The position numbers and the translations under genes were made by a program. Below the pieces are notes generated by a model, which was not told where the DNA came from, ran no database searches, and saw only the letters and a program-made list of their open reading frames with translations. From Hypsibius dujardini (taxonomy: Eukaryota; Tardigrada; Eutardigrada; Parachela; Hypsibiidae), in contig LRSR01003851.1 in NCBI GenBank assembly GCA_001579985.1, forward strand, positions 1 to 21,823: a DNA stretch of 21,823 nt, written 5' to 3'. Each line of letters opens with the position of its first letter. The first letter of the stretch is position 1. Positions 1-9,557 of this stretch are shown here, one piece after another.

Positions 1-3000
1 TAAGTAATTCTGAGTCAGATGGGTGCCCATATGTCTGTGCATACTTAAAGGTTAGTGTGCCAATAACAGCCGCACATTCGAAGAGAATACCATTACGGGA
101 ATACTTCAATGGCTTGGATCTATCAGCATTGAGAGTTCATTATAATCCGGATGGACAAATCTACACGATGCTCGTGGCACATAAAGTAAACACATGACTC
201 GCTAATATCAATTTGCTGCATTGTTCCTTGTCATTCTTGCAATGACAGAAAGATATATTTGATGGGTGCTGCTGCAGATTGCCATTCTGCCATTGGGCTG
301 TGCGATGCAAACTGACGAACGCATGTGTGCTGAGAACTCCATGAAATCTCTCAATTGCACTTGGTGCAATAACAAGTCCTGCACTTCACGGTCAGATTGC
401 GTCACAAAATATGGTAATTCTTCTTTATGGAGGTTGTTACGACAACACCATGCTGAACGATCGGTGTTGGTTTTCTACAGATGGAACTAGGGAATCATCA
501 CCGTTACTTGGTATTCTGATGGTGACGACATGCGTTGGAACTGCAGTGGTCTCACTGCTTGGTTTCATATGCTTCTGTCGAGCACGTGCCTTGAAACGCA
601 GAATCCGTCACACAAATGCAGAAGTGGCACCAATCCTTCGTACTACAATCGTCTCGCAGAGCACAGCGTCATTTAATCCACCTGGCCAAATTGCTTCAGA
701 ATCAGCTACAGTTAGCGTAGACGAAGGTTAGTCCTATTTCATAGTAACGGAAACGGTCAGGTTTGTCAGTGGCAGATTGAGGTCGGATGACATGACAAGC
801 CAAATGCGTGGTGTTTGGGGTGGGCGAGGAGGAGGCCCCCTCGGTCAGCGAGGAGGGGAAAGCAGCTTCAACATGCAAGAACCCCACCCTCCCCCGTCCA
901 ACTCCTACGGCCAGAGATTCAATATCCTGGTCGGTCCAACGGTCTGTCCGCCACTGAAATTTGCAATGATAAGCAATACGAAAGTCCGGAATTTGATTGA
1001 TGGACCTGTAGATACATACCAATCAATTAGTGAAAAGACAGTGAGACTTATAGCAAAAAAAATGTTTTCTGCTGAGGAGAAATTTTGCAGTAATGTTGAG
1101 TCAATCATTGCTTAGATTTCGAACGATACGACACTCTCTAATCCAGCACTCCGTGCGAAATAGATTATCGTCGACAGAAATATTTTTGGTTTAGAAGGGC
1201 AAAGCTTCTGAAAGATTGTTGCAATCGCCTTCCGACACCCCCCTATAAATTTTTTGAGGGGGTGGGGCTTGAGCTAAACGATTAAGTTGAATATTCGGCA
1301 AAACGACCAGTACTCTACTGGATATTCTGAATTATATACCAATTTCTCTGTTCCTCATTTGTTGCAGCAAGTATTGAAACTGAAAACGCAACGACACTTC
1401 CTGATACCGACACGGCCGGCAGGTTTGAATCAACAGGCTTGGAGGAGGTCGTGCAGAACACGGGATTGAATCTCCTTATGCCCGAGCTGTTGAAGCTTGG
1501 TCGCATAATTGGTAAAGGTACGCATGGTCTGGAGTTATATTACGCTTCCTACGTTTTGTGGGGAATGTCTGAGGGACTGTAGTAAACCGACAGACGTTTA
1601 CCACGGTAAACATTGTGACAGGGCGACACTTTGACCTGCATTTAGTATCGCGGCTGTGATCAATGGACATGACACTCGCTTTAAACGCAAGTATAGGCGC
1701 TGGTCCGTGCAGTAGCAACTTTTCGCCTTTTCTACCTTGCGTGTCACAGGACCCCAACTGCGCTACATATGAAGGACCTGTGAATATAAGAAAAAAGCAT
1801 ATCGTTTAATACTATTTTTAGGCAACTACGGAGTCGTTTACGAAGGTATTCTTCTTCAAAACATCCCATCAGGCCGATATGAACAAGCCAATCAAATGCA
1901 AAGGAGCCCCACAAGAGTGGCCATTAAACGCCTTCAAACTCAGTTTCCTTTAAATGAAGTGGAAAGTCAAGCACAGATCGAAGGAGTCATCAAAGAGGCG
2001 GAGGTGATGGCAAATTTGGTGCATACCAACGTCATGAAGATACTTGGCATCTGCGTGCAAACAATGGATGGGATAGTTACACCTCTCATCGTGTTGCCGT
2101 TTTTGGAAAAGGGAGATCTACACAAATATGTCTCCAGCTTAAGGGTAAAACAGCTTCGACTAGTAATAGCATGTTACATTCACGGGATTGTCCATTTTTA
2201 TTGGCAACTAGGCTCCGCTACCGCAATATAGAGTTCTAGATTTCGCACTTCAAATCGCTAAAGGAATGGACTATCTTTCTAACCTGTCTGGCAAGCGAAT
2301 AATTCATCGGGATCTCGCTGCTCGAAATTGCATGTAAGTTACTGTTATTACTGACAATACCGAAAGATTTTTGGTCGGCTCAGATCAAAAGGTTCCTTCG
2401 CCCAACGCCAAAATTTTGTAATCTTATTTTAACAAGCTTCGCAATAATTCTTACAAAATTTTATTTGAAATGTTTCCTTCTTATACAAATGATTCATTTT
2501 GCATTCACCACTGAACAGGTTGGACCACCTAATGACGGTTAAAATTGCTGATTTCGGGCTGGCCCGGGATATCCAGCAATCGGGGAACTCTTATTACATC
2601 GCTCAGCCCGGTCAAGCGTTACCCATTTATTGGATGGCTCCGGAATCCTTTGAGCGCAACAGATTCAGCACTCAATCAGATGTGGTAATTATTATGCCTC
2701 TACACCATTTCTTGCTAAAGAAACAAAATTGTTTATTATAAAACTTAATCTATAAATTTATGCTTTAGTGGAGTTATGGGGTCGTCGTGTGGGAAATGCT
2801 TACACGAGGGCAGCGACCGTATGCTCTGCAGAGGACAGAGAGAGGATTTTCATTAGCTGTTTTAGGGCAATTCTTGGCTGATGGAAACCGTTTAATCATA
2901 CCGGACTGTTGTTCGAGCGATTTGTGAGTTAATCGCCTTGGCAAACGGACGGATTCATATTTAAGTAATATACTGTCTTTGATTAATTTCAGGCGTAATC

Positions 3001-3131
3001 TCATTCTTCTTTGCTGGTCTGAATGTCCTGAGAGACGGCCAACGTTTGACAGAATTTTTGTTGATGTCTTGCGACAACGCGACCTCGAAAAAAATGACGA
3101 AGCTGGATACATGATTCCAACGACAACGTGA
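1..3131 (+). CDS. Met-like receptor tyrosine kinase (Sema-PSI-TM-kinase), 3' nine exons, 5' partial
   Basis: Nine exons: 1(frame from 3)-185, 278-413, 481-726, 1368-1517, 1822-2144, 2212-2333, 2519-2684, 2769-2923 and 2993-3131. Every intron is GT-AG, all phases agree, and the total is divisible by three, giving 539 residues ending in TGA. Residues 1-68 look like the end of a Sema propeller. Residues 69-102 are a PSI module with CTWC. A helix at about 115-138 is followed by a basic stop-transfer segment. The kinase runs from about 233: glycine loop GKGNYG 237-242, VAIK lysine 274, likely helix-C Glu 297, HRDLAARN 378-385, DFG 398-400, activation-loop tandem tyrosines 412-413, then SDVWSYG. 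All catalytic residues are present, so it should be an active receptor at the cell surface. [10 protein letters not shown] and the YY pair fit the Met/Ron group best; Axl-type or insulin-receptor-type kinases are weaker alternatives. The start lies left of the window. Confidence 0.93.
727..1367 (+). other. Intron 3 of the receptor kinase, carrying a small transposon remnant
   Basis: A 641-nt phase-1 intron between the juxtamembrane exon and the exon leading into the glycine loop, bounded by gttagt and ttgttgcag. It holds a 190-bp element (listed separately) and a C/G-rich hairpin at about 1236-1264 (CACCCCCCT against AGGGGGTG). Reading frames inside it on both strands have no recognisable domain and I do not call them genes. 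Confidence 0.85.
767..956. mobile_element. hAT-like MITE remnant in receptor kinase intron 3
   Basis: The two ends are inverted copies beginning CAGTGGCAGA (left) and CAGTGGCGGA (reverse complement of the right end), the CAGTGGC-type terminus seen in many hAT elements. The 8-bp flanks AGGTTTGT and AAATTTGC agree at five positions and the other three differ by transitions, as expected of a decayed 8-bp target duplication. At 190 bp it has no coding capacity, so it would be a non-autonomous copy. The family is inferred from the termini only. Confidence 0.6.
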
Positions 3132-3342
3132 TTAGGAACTCACTTTTACTGCAGTCCTCTTGTAGTCGATGAGTTTCTCTTAAGTATTGACCTTTGCTGG
3201 AGGTTTATATTTATATGTATGTCGCATTCGTCGGTTCTTAAGTAGATCAACATATTTTTAGATGAAAGCTTCAAAGATGAATGTCATCCTACAGTGTTAT
3301 AACGAGCTGACTTCCGTTGTTTGTATGAAAAAGGGAAACACT

Positions 3343-3348
3343 AATAAA
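3343..3348 (+). terminator. Poly(A) signal AATAAA for the receptor kinase gene
   Basis: A canonical AATAAA lies 212 nt after the kinase stop codon, a normal spacing for a 3' UTR. No other canonical signal was seen closer to the stop. Confidence 0.45.
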
Positions 3349-3547
3349 AATGAGTAATAATTTCATGCATATCGTGTGACACATACGTACCGCAGCAGTT
3401 GCATGAGAAAAAAAGGACCAAAAGCGTCGGAAAGTAGCAAAACACTCATTCAAAACTAAGGAGAGAGTGGGCGGGAACAAAACTAGCAAAAGACGCAGGA
3501 GACATAGCACAAGCCGGCACAAGATTACATATGTGGCGAAAACCTTT

Positions 3548-3619
3548 CGCTAACCGATTTAAGTAATTTCGCTCGTTTAATAAACACAAACCGAGTGAAA
3601 GGATTTAAATCGGTTAGCG
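3548..3619. repeat. Inverted repeat (hairpin), 15-bp perfect arms
   Basis: CGCTAACCGATTTAA at 3548-3562 is exactly inverted at 3605-3619. Inside, TTTCGCTCG and CGAGTGAAA add a second, imperfect stem (one mismatch), so most of the interval can fold into one long hairpin. It lies about 385 nt beyond the GPCR stop and could be a small fold-back element or an RNA hairpin. Confidence 0.6.
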
Positions 3620-4004
3620 CAGAGTTTTTTGTCACATGTGTATATAATAGGAAACATATCAGCGAACAAGAGACGCCCATGTAGAGAAGTGTGCTGCAAG
3701 ATTCAAGCCGTCTACGTTGTCCTCGGATATCCGCATACGTTGAAATCAGCAACACTAATTGCTCAACTTCCAGTGACACAGCGGCCCCTTCTCTGAACAT
3801 CAATTCGTGGAGACTTGAAACTGTCAAGAACTCCTATTTGGGTTACGTCTTTTTTGGATCTATCGTGAGCAGATCCAGATCACCTGTGTGCGATAGAAAA
3901 AATGACCAATCTTCTGCCGAGCGATTTCGCAGTATTGCAATGGGATTCAAATGAGTCCGTCTGTATTTAGATAAAGTGGGGGGCGGGTGAGGCTAGAATA
4001 CCTG

Positions 4005-6010
4005 CTAGCCTGTGTGTACGTAAGATGAAACGACTGCCTGAACAGCCCGATAGGCTAACCCAACTTGCGCGGCCACCTCCCTACGAACGTCCTTTAAAAA
4101 CACCAGATACACAACGGGATCAGCCAGCAGTAGGAGTCCCGGTAACAGCTCCGTCATTGAGAAAATCTCAATCATGAACGGCAAACGACGTCCCGCTGCC
4201 GAGACAATTAATAATGTCGCAATAGTTACGGGAACCCAACAGAGTAACTGCAGGCAGACGAACCACAGCACGAGTCGTAGCTCGTTACGTGATTGTTTTT
4301 TAGTTGTTCTAGATGGTAGCCTGTTAACGGATGGTCTGCCGGTGGAGGCTTGAGATTGTCCCACGGGGTTGATCTGAGATCGCTGGCGCTGACTGTGACG
4401 GTGCCAAAGAATGTAAAGAAACACGGGATACGAGAGGAAAATGATGAGCTGAGGTATGTACATCGTGGCAAATCGCACAAACACCTGCAATACAGAAATT
4501 TCGTCAGTGCAAAAGAAAATTCCGTAGCACTACAAAGTGTAAATTTTCAAAAAGTTCAAAACACTGCTTTATTTACGAACCTCGGCGATTTGTGCCAGCA
4601 CTTGTTACTTGTCAAATTTAAACACGGTATATGACGAGTTCGCGAGTTTTGAGACAAGTCCAACATCTTGTACGCAGACAACTCGTATACCGATATATCG
4701 TACCTCTGAACTCGGAATTCAATTGGTATCCAATTACATTTCATACTCAGACATGTGATATCTCAACAATTTGCCCCTGTAAACAAATTGTAGCAAGCGA
4801 CAATTTGCGCATAACTACTATTCGCATACAGACGTTTGGTCTTCTACTTTTGAGACCGAAAAAGCCCATCCAAATTCGGTATTCTAAACAAAAGACATGA
4901 CATATTTACTAGACCACGCTTCGTTTGATTGCGGGTTGAAAAAAACCAAAGTATTTTAGTTAATGGTTTTGAGATTACACTGACACTATTGAGAGAGACT
5001 ATTTCCGACGGAGGGAATACAACTTGTCATTGCGTACCAAATATATATCTCTTCGGTAGGACCGATTCGAATTATCATGGTCCCAATTGGCAACTGATAC
5101 GAAGTGTCTATTGTGCCGATGTGTCTAGGTACGAATTGAGAAGTGCAAACTGTTTGGACAACTTTTGTCTGGGTAGGTTCATTTATCCGACAAGATTTAT
5201 TATAAATCTGACCATTTTTAACGTATTAAAGTTGGACGATAAAAATGTTCCTGTTATAATTCGGTCATGCTGTTGAAACTGTCTTTTTAAAACGTCTTTT
5301 TTGCGTATTTTTATTCAAAGTAATTGACTTTTTTTATTACTTGAAATGGCTCAAAGAAAAAGTTATTTAAGATATTTTCTTTACCACACCTGGTAGTACG
5401 GTAAGGCTAGAGTGATACGACAATCGATCCCCTTCGGCCGCACGATAAAGTAATCGATCCAAAATAGCGGAAGGTACAGGGTGAACTGAAATCCGATTCC
5501 TGAAAGCGCCATGCACACGGAAAATCTGACGGTTTTAGTCCGGTACCAATTGGGCATTAGCAGCGCCAACCACCGATCAACACAAATCACCGCATGCTGT
5601 ATTAGCATCCACGAAGCGGCTGTCCACTGCGTGTACTTGGAGTAAGAGCAAGCTGCTCGGGTGGTAAAGTCTATCGTATTTGGCAGGAGGTTCTTCTGAA
5701 GGTGCAGCGAGCCCAGCAGTATGCCACAGATCAGGTCATCAATCAGCAGGATAAAAAAATGCACGTTGAATGGCTTCAATAGTACCGGACGACGTATGTA
5801 GACAATTATTATGGAAATGTTGATCAGTGAGGCTAGGAAGGCAATGACAAGTGCTATGTATGCCAGAACAACCATAGCTAGTGTAAGTTGGGGGACAGTC
5901 GTGGGACGAGCCATACCAGTGATGTTAAAGAATGTGGTGTTCATGGCCAAATGGGACGAGTTAAAGGCATTGTGTTGGACGTAAGTAGTGTTATAGATTT
6001 GCGGATCCAT
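4005..6010 (-). CDS. Rhodopsin-like (class A) G protein-coupled receptor, two exons, complete
   Basis: Exons 6010-5390 and 4484-4005 join in phase 0 across a GT-AG intron (CAG/gtgtgg, ttgcag/GTG) to give 366 residues ending in TAG. The N-terminus (1-42) carries four N-glycosylation sequons (N7, N17, N24, N29) and no cleavable signal. Seven helices lie near 44-72, 81-104, 121-150, 161-185, 208-233, 276-303 and 311-337. Conserved class A marks: Asp pair 91-92 in TM2, disulfide partners Cys121 and Cys197, Pro218 in TM5, and CWVP 289-292 in TM6. Two motifs deviate: DRW (145-147) instead of DRY, and DPVVY (329-333) instead of NPxxY. The ligand cannot be assigned; the sequence looks like a divergent orphan receptor. 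Context is ATG in AAACATGG, with no nearby gene of related role. Confidence 0.93.
4485..5389 (-). other. GPCR intron, 905 nt
   Basis: The intron separates extracellular loop 2 from TM5. It is AT-rich and contains small palindromes, for example AATTGGTATCCAATT near 4722 and an imperfect inverted pair CGGTATA...ACGAGTT (about 4625) with AACTCGTATACCG (about 4680). Plus-strand open frames at 4631-4900 and 4929-5276 lie wholly inside it; they show no recognisable domain and I do not call them genes. Confidence 0.85.
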
Positions 6011-8085
6011 GTTTGGAATTCAATCTGATCTATTACTGATATATATATATGGAATGTTAGATTGATATGAGCAATGTAGAAAGAACTGAATGTTATGTTC
6101 TGGCCACGCAATTCGCACTCGAAAAAAATGTCTATATAGTTGTAGACTCGGATTATAGTAAACAGCATTTGTCAGAAAAGTCGCAGATCTCCAAATCAGC
6201 AATAATATTTACGACGGACAATCTCCCGAACTGTGTTCAATAATTGAATGGCCCACTTTCTGAGATAATGGGACTTGATGGGATTCTGAGTTCCAAGTAA
6301 TGGGATTCATAAAAGGTCAGCTCCTGTCAGATACAGGATGTCATATCTTGCTCTTACATTATTTATTAGTGCACCGAAATGTCACATTGTAAAGATTGGA
6401 TGATATTATTGAATGGCTCGAAGTTAAAATCACTGCTGTTGCATGGGAGATTTCAGTAAAGAGGTTGTTTGTGTGACATTTCAAGTTGCGCACTTGAGGG
6501 AGAAGTCTTCATCTGCATGAAAGGTTCACTGTAAAGGTCACGGCTAAGATAGGAAACCACATGACGCCTTGTCATTGTTGGGGGGGGGGGAAGGGAAGGG
6601 AAAGCATTAATGTGAAATTGAAAGAAATTCTGTCTGTGATGTCGTTCGGTCGGTGAAATGACCAGCATTTCAAAGCCCTTTCCGTGGGCACTTGTATTGA
6701 CTCCTTCAGGAGCTGAGCTACCCAATTGCGTTGTGTAAAAAAAGTGTTTCAATGACTATAGAATAGATTCATGCCCACCGGCAAAGCTCATTTAAATAAA
6801 CAATTTATTTCATTTTAAATAGAATCGCATTTTGATCATTCAAAACAAGGTTTTAAATAATATGTCCTCCCACTCAATGCTAATTTAGTGATTCGAAATA
6901 AAATATTTTTTTTAAAAATCGATTTTCATTTTTGTGACTTGAACATAGTGACAGCATATTTTATTTAAAGTCAGAAGTCGCTTGTTGAGCTATTTAAAAT
7001 TGTTCTAAACGTGTAGCTTAACAACACTACGACCCACGGCCACCTAACCAATAGAGGAATGTGAAACTACAGGCGACCTGGAACTACTCTGTATTCTTGA
7101 TCGCGGAGGTTGACACGGCAAAACGTGAGAGAGGAATCACAACCAGATATTGGATTGCAAATTATCACAATAAGACCCACTCAGAACGAGTGATTAAGTG
7201 ACAGAACAGAGAACAGAATCGATTATCATACAAGGGGGCAGTGTTTTTCGTCTGTTCCGTCCCGGCAATGTGCCCGTCCGTCGCATGAATATGACGCGGG
7301 GAAGCAGAATCCTCCTCGGTGACAGCTAAAGCCCAGGCCGCCGTCCTTCCGTCTACATGCGGGATAAGTGACCGGAGGAAGAAGCTCTAGTCCGACTTCC
7401 CTTCCTGGTGATGTAAATGAAAAGCTCTGTGCTAAATTTCATTTCAATTTTCAAACTATTCATGGAAGATTTCTAACAAAAAATGATTAGACAGAATACG
7501 AAAAGTAAACTTAACATTGTTTGCAAAATTTCTTGAGATGAAAGGGGAGAAAGGAAGAGAAAAGTGAATATGGTGGTTGAAAAAAAATGAATTAAAAATA
7601 AATGCAAATGTTGTAAACCTTTGGAAATGAAGCTAATCAAACCCAAACTTCAAATACAGAGTATAAAATGTTGCTTTCTCAGAAGTATTTAATAAATAAG
7701 CATTTGAGGCAAGGAAAAGATTCAGCAAAAATATAAATAGAGGTCGAACAATCTCAGAAGCAATCTATTTTTAATTGATAGTTTGGTTAAGAGAGAGATT
7801 TTAGCAAATAATCTATTCCCTTTTCAGGGCTTTGATAAACAAAAGAGCTTCAGTACTACTTAACGGATGTAGATTTAAAGTTCAAACATGTGCATTAAAA
7901 TAAAAATTACAAATAGTGGTATTTCAAGTGTACGTAACAAACTGTTTCAAACTAGTACTAGCGAAGCAAAAACTGAGGCCTCAAACTGTAGAAATAAAGT
8001 TCAAACAAAATAAAAACGAATCCACATAAAACTGATTACATAATCAGCATCGATTCACGGCATAACAACGCAGTTCGAGCAAATT
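6011..8085. other. Intergenic DNA, no convincing gene
   Basis: The left end should hold the GPCR promoter. An AT dinucleotide run at 6039-6050 is too close to the start codon to be a normal TATA box. A G-rich run lies at 6580-6600. From about 6760 the DNA is strongly AT-rich, broken by a GC-richer patch at about 7020-7420. In that patch several frames stay open on both strands for 40-70 codons without a start codon, which the base composition alone can explain. A 99-codon minus-strand frame at 6453-6752 looks non-coding. Confidence 0.55.
6580..6600 (+). other. G-quadruplex-type run
   Basis: Eleven consecutive G residues are followed by AAGGGAAGGG, giving more than four runs of three or more G within 21 nt. 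This meets the usual pattern for an intramolecular G-quadruplex on the plus strand. It is intergenic, about 570 nt upstream of the GPCR start, and may be only a slippage-prone simple repeat. Confidence 0.5.
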
Positions 8086-8733
8086 TTAAGGCCCTGAAAG
8101 ACTATTAGAGAAAGGTGTGGCATAAGCAGAGATGCTTACCTCCTCCACTGACTCCAACTGGGCAGTCTACCTCATCCCTTCCGTCCTCGCAGTCCCGCCC
8201 ACCATCACACTTCCATTCAGCCGGCCAGCAATATTCCTCAACAATATTCAAGCACTGATATCTTTCCGCTTCGTCTTCCCGGCCGCACCGCACAACAGCG
8301 TTTTTTCGTTTCGGGGACCCAGCCGGACAGTCAAGCTCATCCAAACCACCCAAGCAATCCTCCTCTCCGTCGCAGACCTGGTCGTATGGATAGCAGAAGA
8401 TGTCCCTTTCATGACATTTCACCCCCGAGATGCCGTTGGGAAGAACACAAGGCACCAGCCTGGAAACGGTGACGGCAAGGGGAGACCCGGCCTTCGACGG
8501 ACAATTTAGTTCATCGCTCCCATCAAAACAGTCCTTAAGACCGTTGCAGAGGCTGCTGTTGCGGTTACAATAGTGGGAGATGGGGCAGGAGAAGCCGACG
8601 CTACCATCCACTCGTGTACATTTTCGTTGGGAATTGGACCTGGACCTTGCACATCGGCATATCTATGGAATGAAATAAGTGTGTGAAATGCCCAGTGTCG
8701 GTCTGAGTCATCGCCGACAAGGAATCAATTACC
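8086..8733 (-). CDS. LDL-receptor class A repeat protein, 3' part
   Basis: The core exon is 8662-8140 on the minus strand (acceptor tccatag, donor GGAG/gtaagc) and encodes three consecutive LDLa modules, each with six cysteines. They start at the cysteines near 8620, 8505 and 8285 and end in SDELNC, LDELDC and RDEVDC. Such modules bind calcium and extracellular ligands, so the product is probably secreted or an ectodomain. A strong acceptor (tctttcag) at 8094 would join in phase 1 and reach TAA at 8088-8086 after two codons, making the protein end just after module three; that intron would be only 46 nt. Upstream, a donor at 8732 (CTG/gtaatt) would leave a 70-nt intron and a short exon ending at 8733 in the right phase. 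The 5' end and any signal peptide were not found. The LDLa exon is firm; the flanking exons are inferred. Confidence 0.8.
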
Positions 8734-9102
8734 AGAGGTTTCCAATCGTCGTTAAACTTTTTTGCTGAAAGCCTCTTCTTTTAGCATACGTTTAAAAAAT
8801 ATTGCGTGTTGTGGACAGGAATTTGTTCAATTGGGAAAATTTAAGAATTTGGAAAGTTACTGGAATATTCGAGCCACACCAATTATTAAGAAACCTCAAT
8901 TTATTAAATTTCTTTTTTCCTTTAATTTTTGATACCCACTGGTTCAAAATTTAATTCGAATTAGTTGGCATTAGGCAAAGACTTTTGAAAAGCGAGGGAA
9001 AGAGCTACGGCTGTTATTTGGTATATCATTACTATTCATGCACAGCTAATGGATTGTAATATCCGAGTTCCGCCAGTGCCTCTAGTTCTGCCCTCATTTC
9101 AG
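8734..9102. other. AT-rich gap, no clear gene
   Basis: This lies upstream of the LDLa exons and may hold more of that gene, but no exon with both splice sites was found. A minus-strand frame 9196-9032 includes a 28-codon stretch from ATG at 9118 to TAG that is rich in Ala, Glu and Leu. It is antisense to the next candidate and too short to call. Confidence 0.4.
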
Positions 9103-9557
9103 CAACTTGTGTGCTCATGCCGATCGGTTCCAAATTGAATTTTGGGGCAGTGGATGTCAAAAAATATGAAAACAAAACGATTTTAGAAATTCGCGTTTAT
9201 TGCTGGGACTTTAATATTCGAGTGATTTTTACAACGTTTTTAATTTTTCCAAATGAAAGAGGACCTTGTCCCCGGCAATCGATATTTTCCAAAATCGTTA
9301 TAGAAGAATGGATTTTCAGAAAAACAATTTCATTTTCATCTGAGACCGGCCCTGGTAATTGATTCCTTATGAGTTATTAATAATTTCTTGTGCGTGTGCT
9401 CTGTTTTCTCATAGCCTCAAGTCATCGTAACAAGCTTGAACTTCCGGTTCCTGATGGCGCATACAAAAATGGGAGGGATACAGTTATCTATGTTAATCAC
9501 GGTCTACTGTACTTGCATGACTACAGCTGTGTTTGCAACAGCTTCCGGCGTTAAGTC
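9103..9557 (+). CDS. Candidate two-exon gene fragment, unknown product
   Basis: I do not recognise this protein and the call is tentative. The proposed exons are 9103-9354 and 9415-9557. The first follows a good acceptor (ctcatttcag) and ends CCT G/gtaatt; GGTAATT donors are also used in the receptor kinase gene. The 60-nt intron ends in a strong pyrimidine tract (ctctgttttctcatag), and the join is in frame, running to TAA at 9555-9557. The joined product would be about 130 residues, with alternating hydrophobic and charged residues and several cysteines but no known domain. A different frame of the second exon (ATG at about 9454) encodes a hydrophobic, signal-peptide-like stretch. Frames of this length occur by chance in this DNA, so the splice signals are the main support. 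Confidence 0.3.

Larger units (their letters stand above)
3132..4004. other. Intergenic region between convergent receptor kinase and GPCR genes
   Basis: The two genes converge here, so the region should hold both 3' UTRs. It contains the kinase poly(A) signal and the inverted repeat at 3548-3619. Open frames of 87-100 codons occur on both strands at 3525-3954 but show no domain, signal peptide or membrane pattern I trust, and one runs through the inverted repeat. I treat them as chance. Confidence 0.6.

Noticed and set aside
702-1115. Frames of about 106-112 codons on both strands after kinase exon 3
   Set aside because: They cover the end of an exon, a donor site and a GC-rich MITE in the intron; the splice pattern explains the region.
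4631-5276. Two plus-strand frames of 89 and 115 codons
   Set aside because: They lie wholly inside the GPCR intron, are AT-rich and show no domain; the GPCR exons join cleanly across them.
6039-6050. AT dinucleotide run as a TATA box for the GPCR
   Set aside because: It ends only about 29 nt before the start codon, which would leave almost no 5' UTR; more likely a short microsatellite.
6660-6740. tRNA-derived SINE on the minus strand, from the words TAGCTCAG and GGTCATTTCACC
   Set aside because: The B-box consensus is not met and no cloverleaf can be drawn, so one A-box-like word is not enough.
8132-8509. 125-codon plus-strand open frame
   Set aside because: It is the shadow of the minus-strand LDLa exon, whose cysteine pattern is unmistakable.
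9032-9118. 28-codon minus-strand peptide rich in Ala, Glu and Leu
   Set aside because: It is too short to judge, has no splice partner, and is antisense to a better-supported candidate exon.
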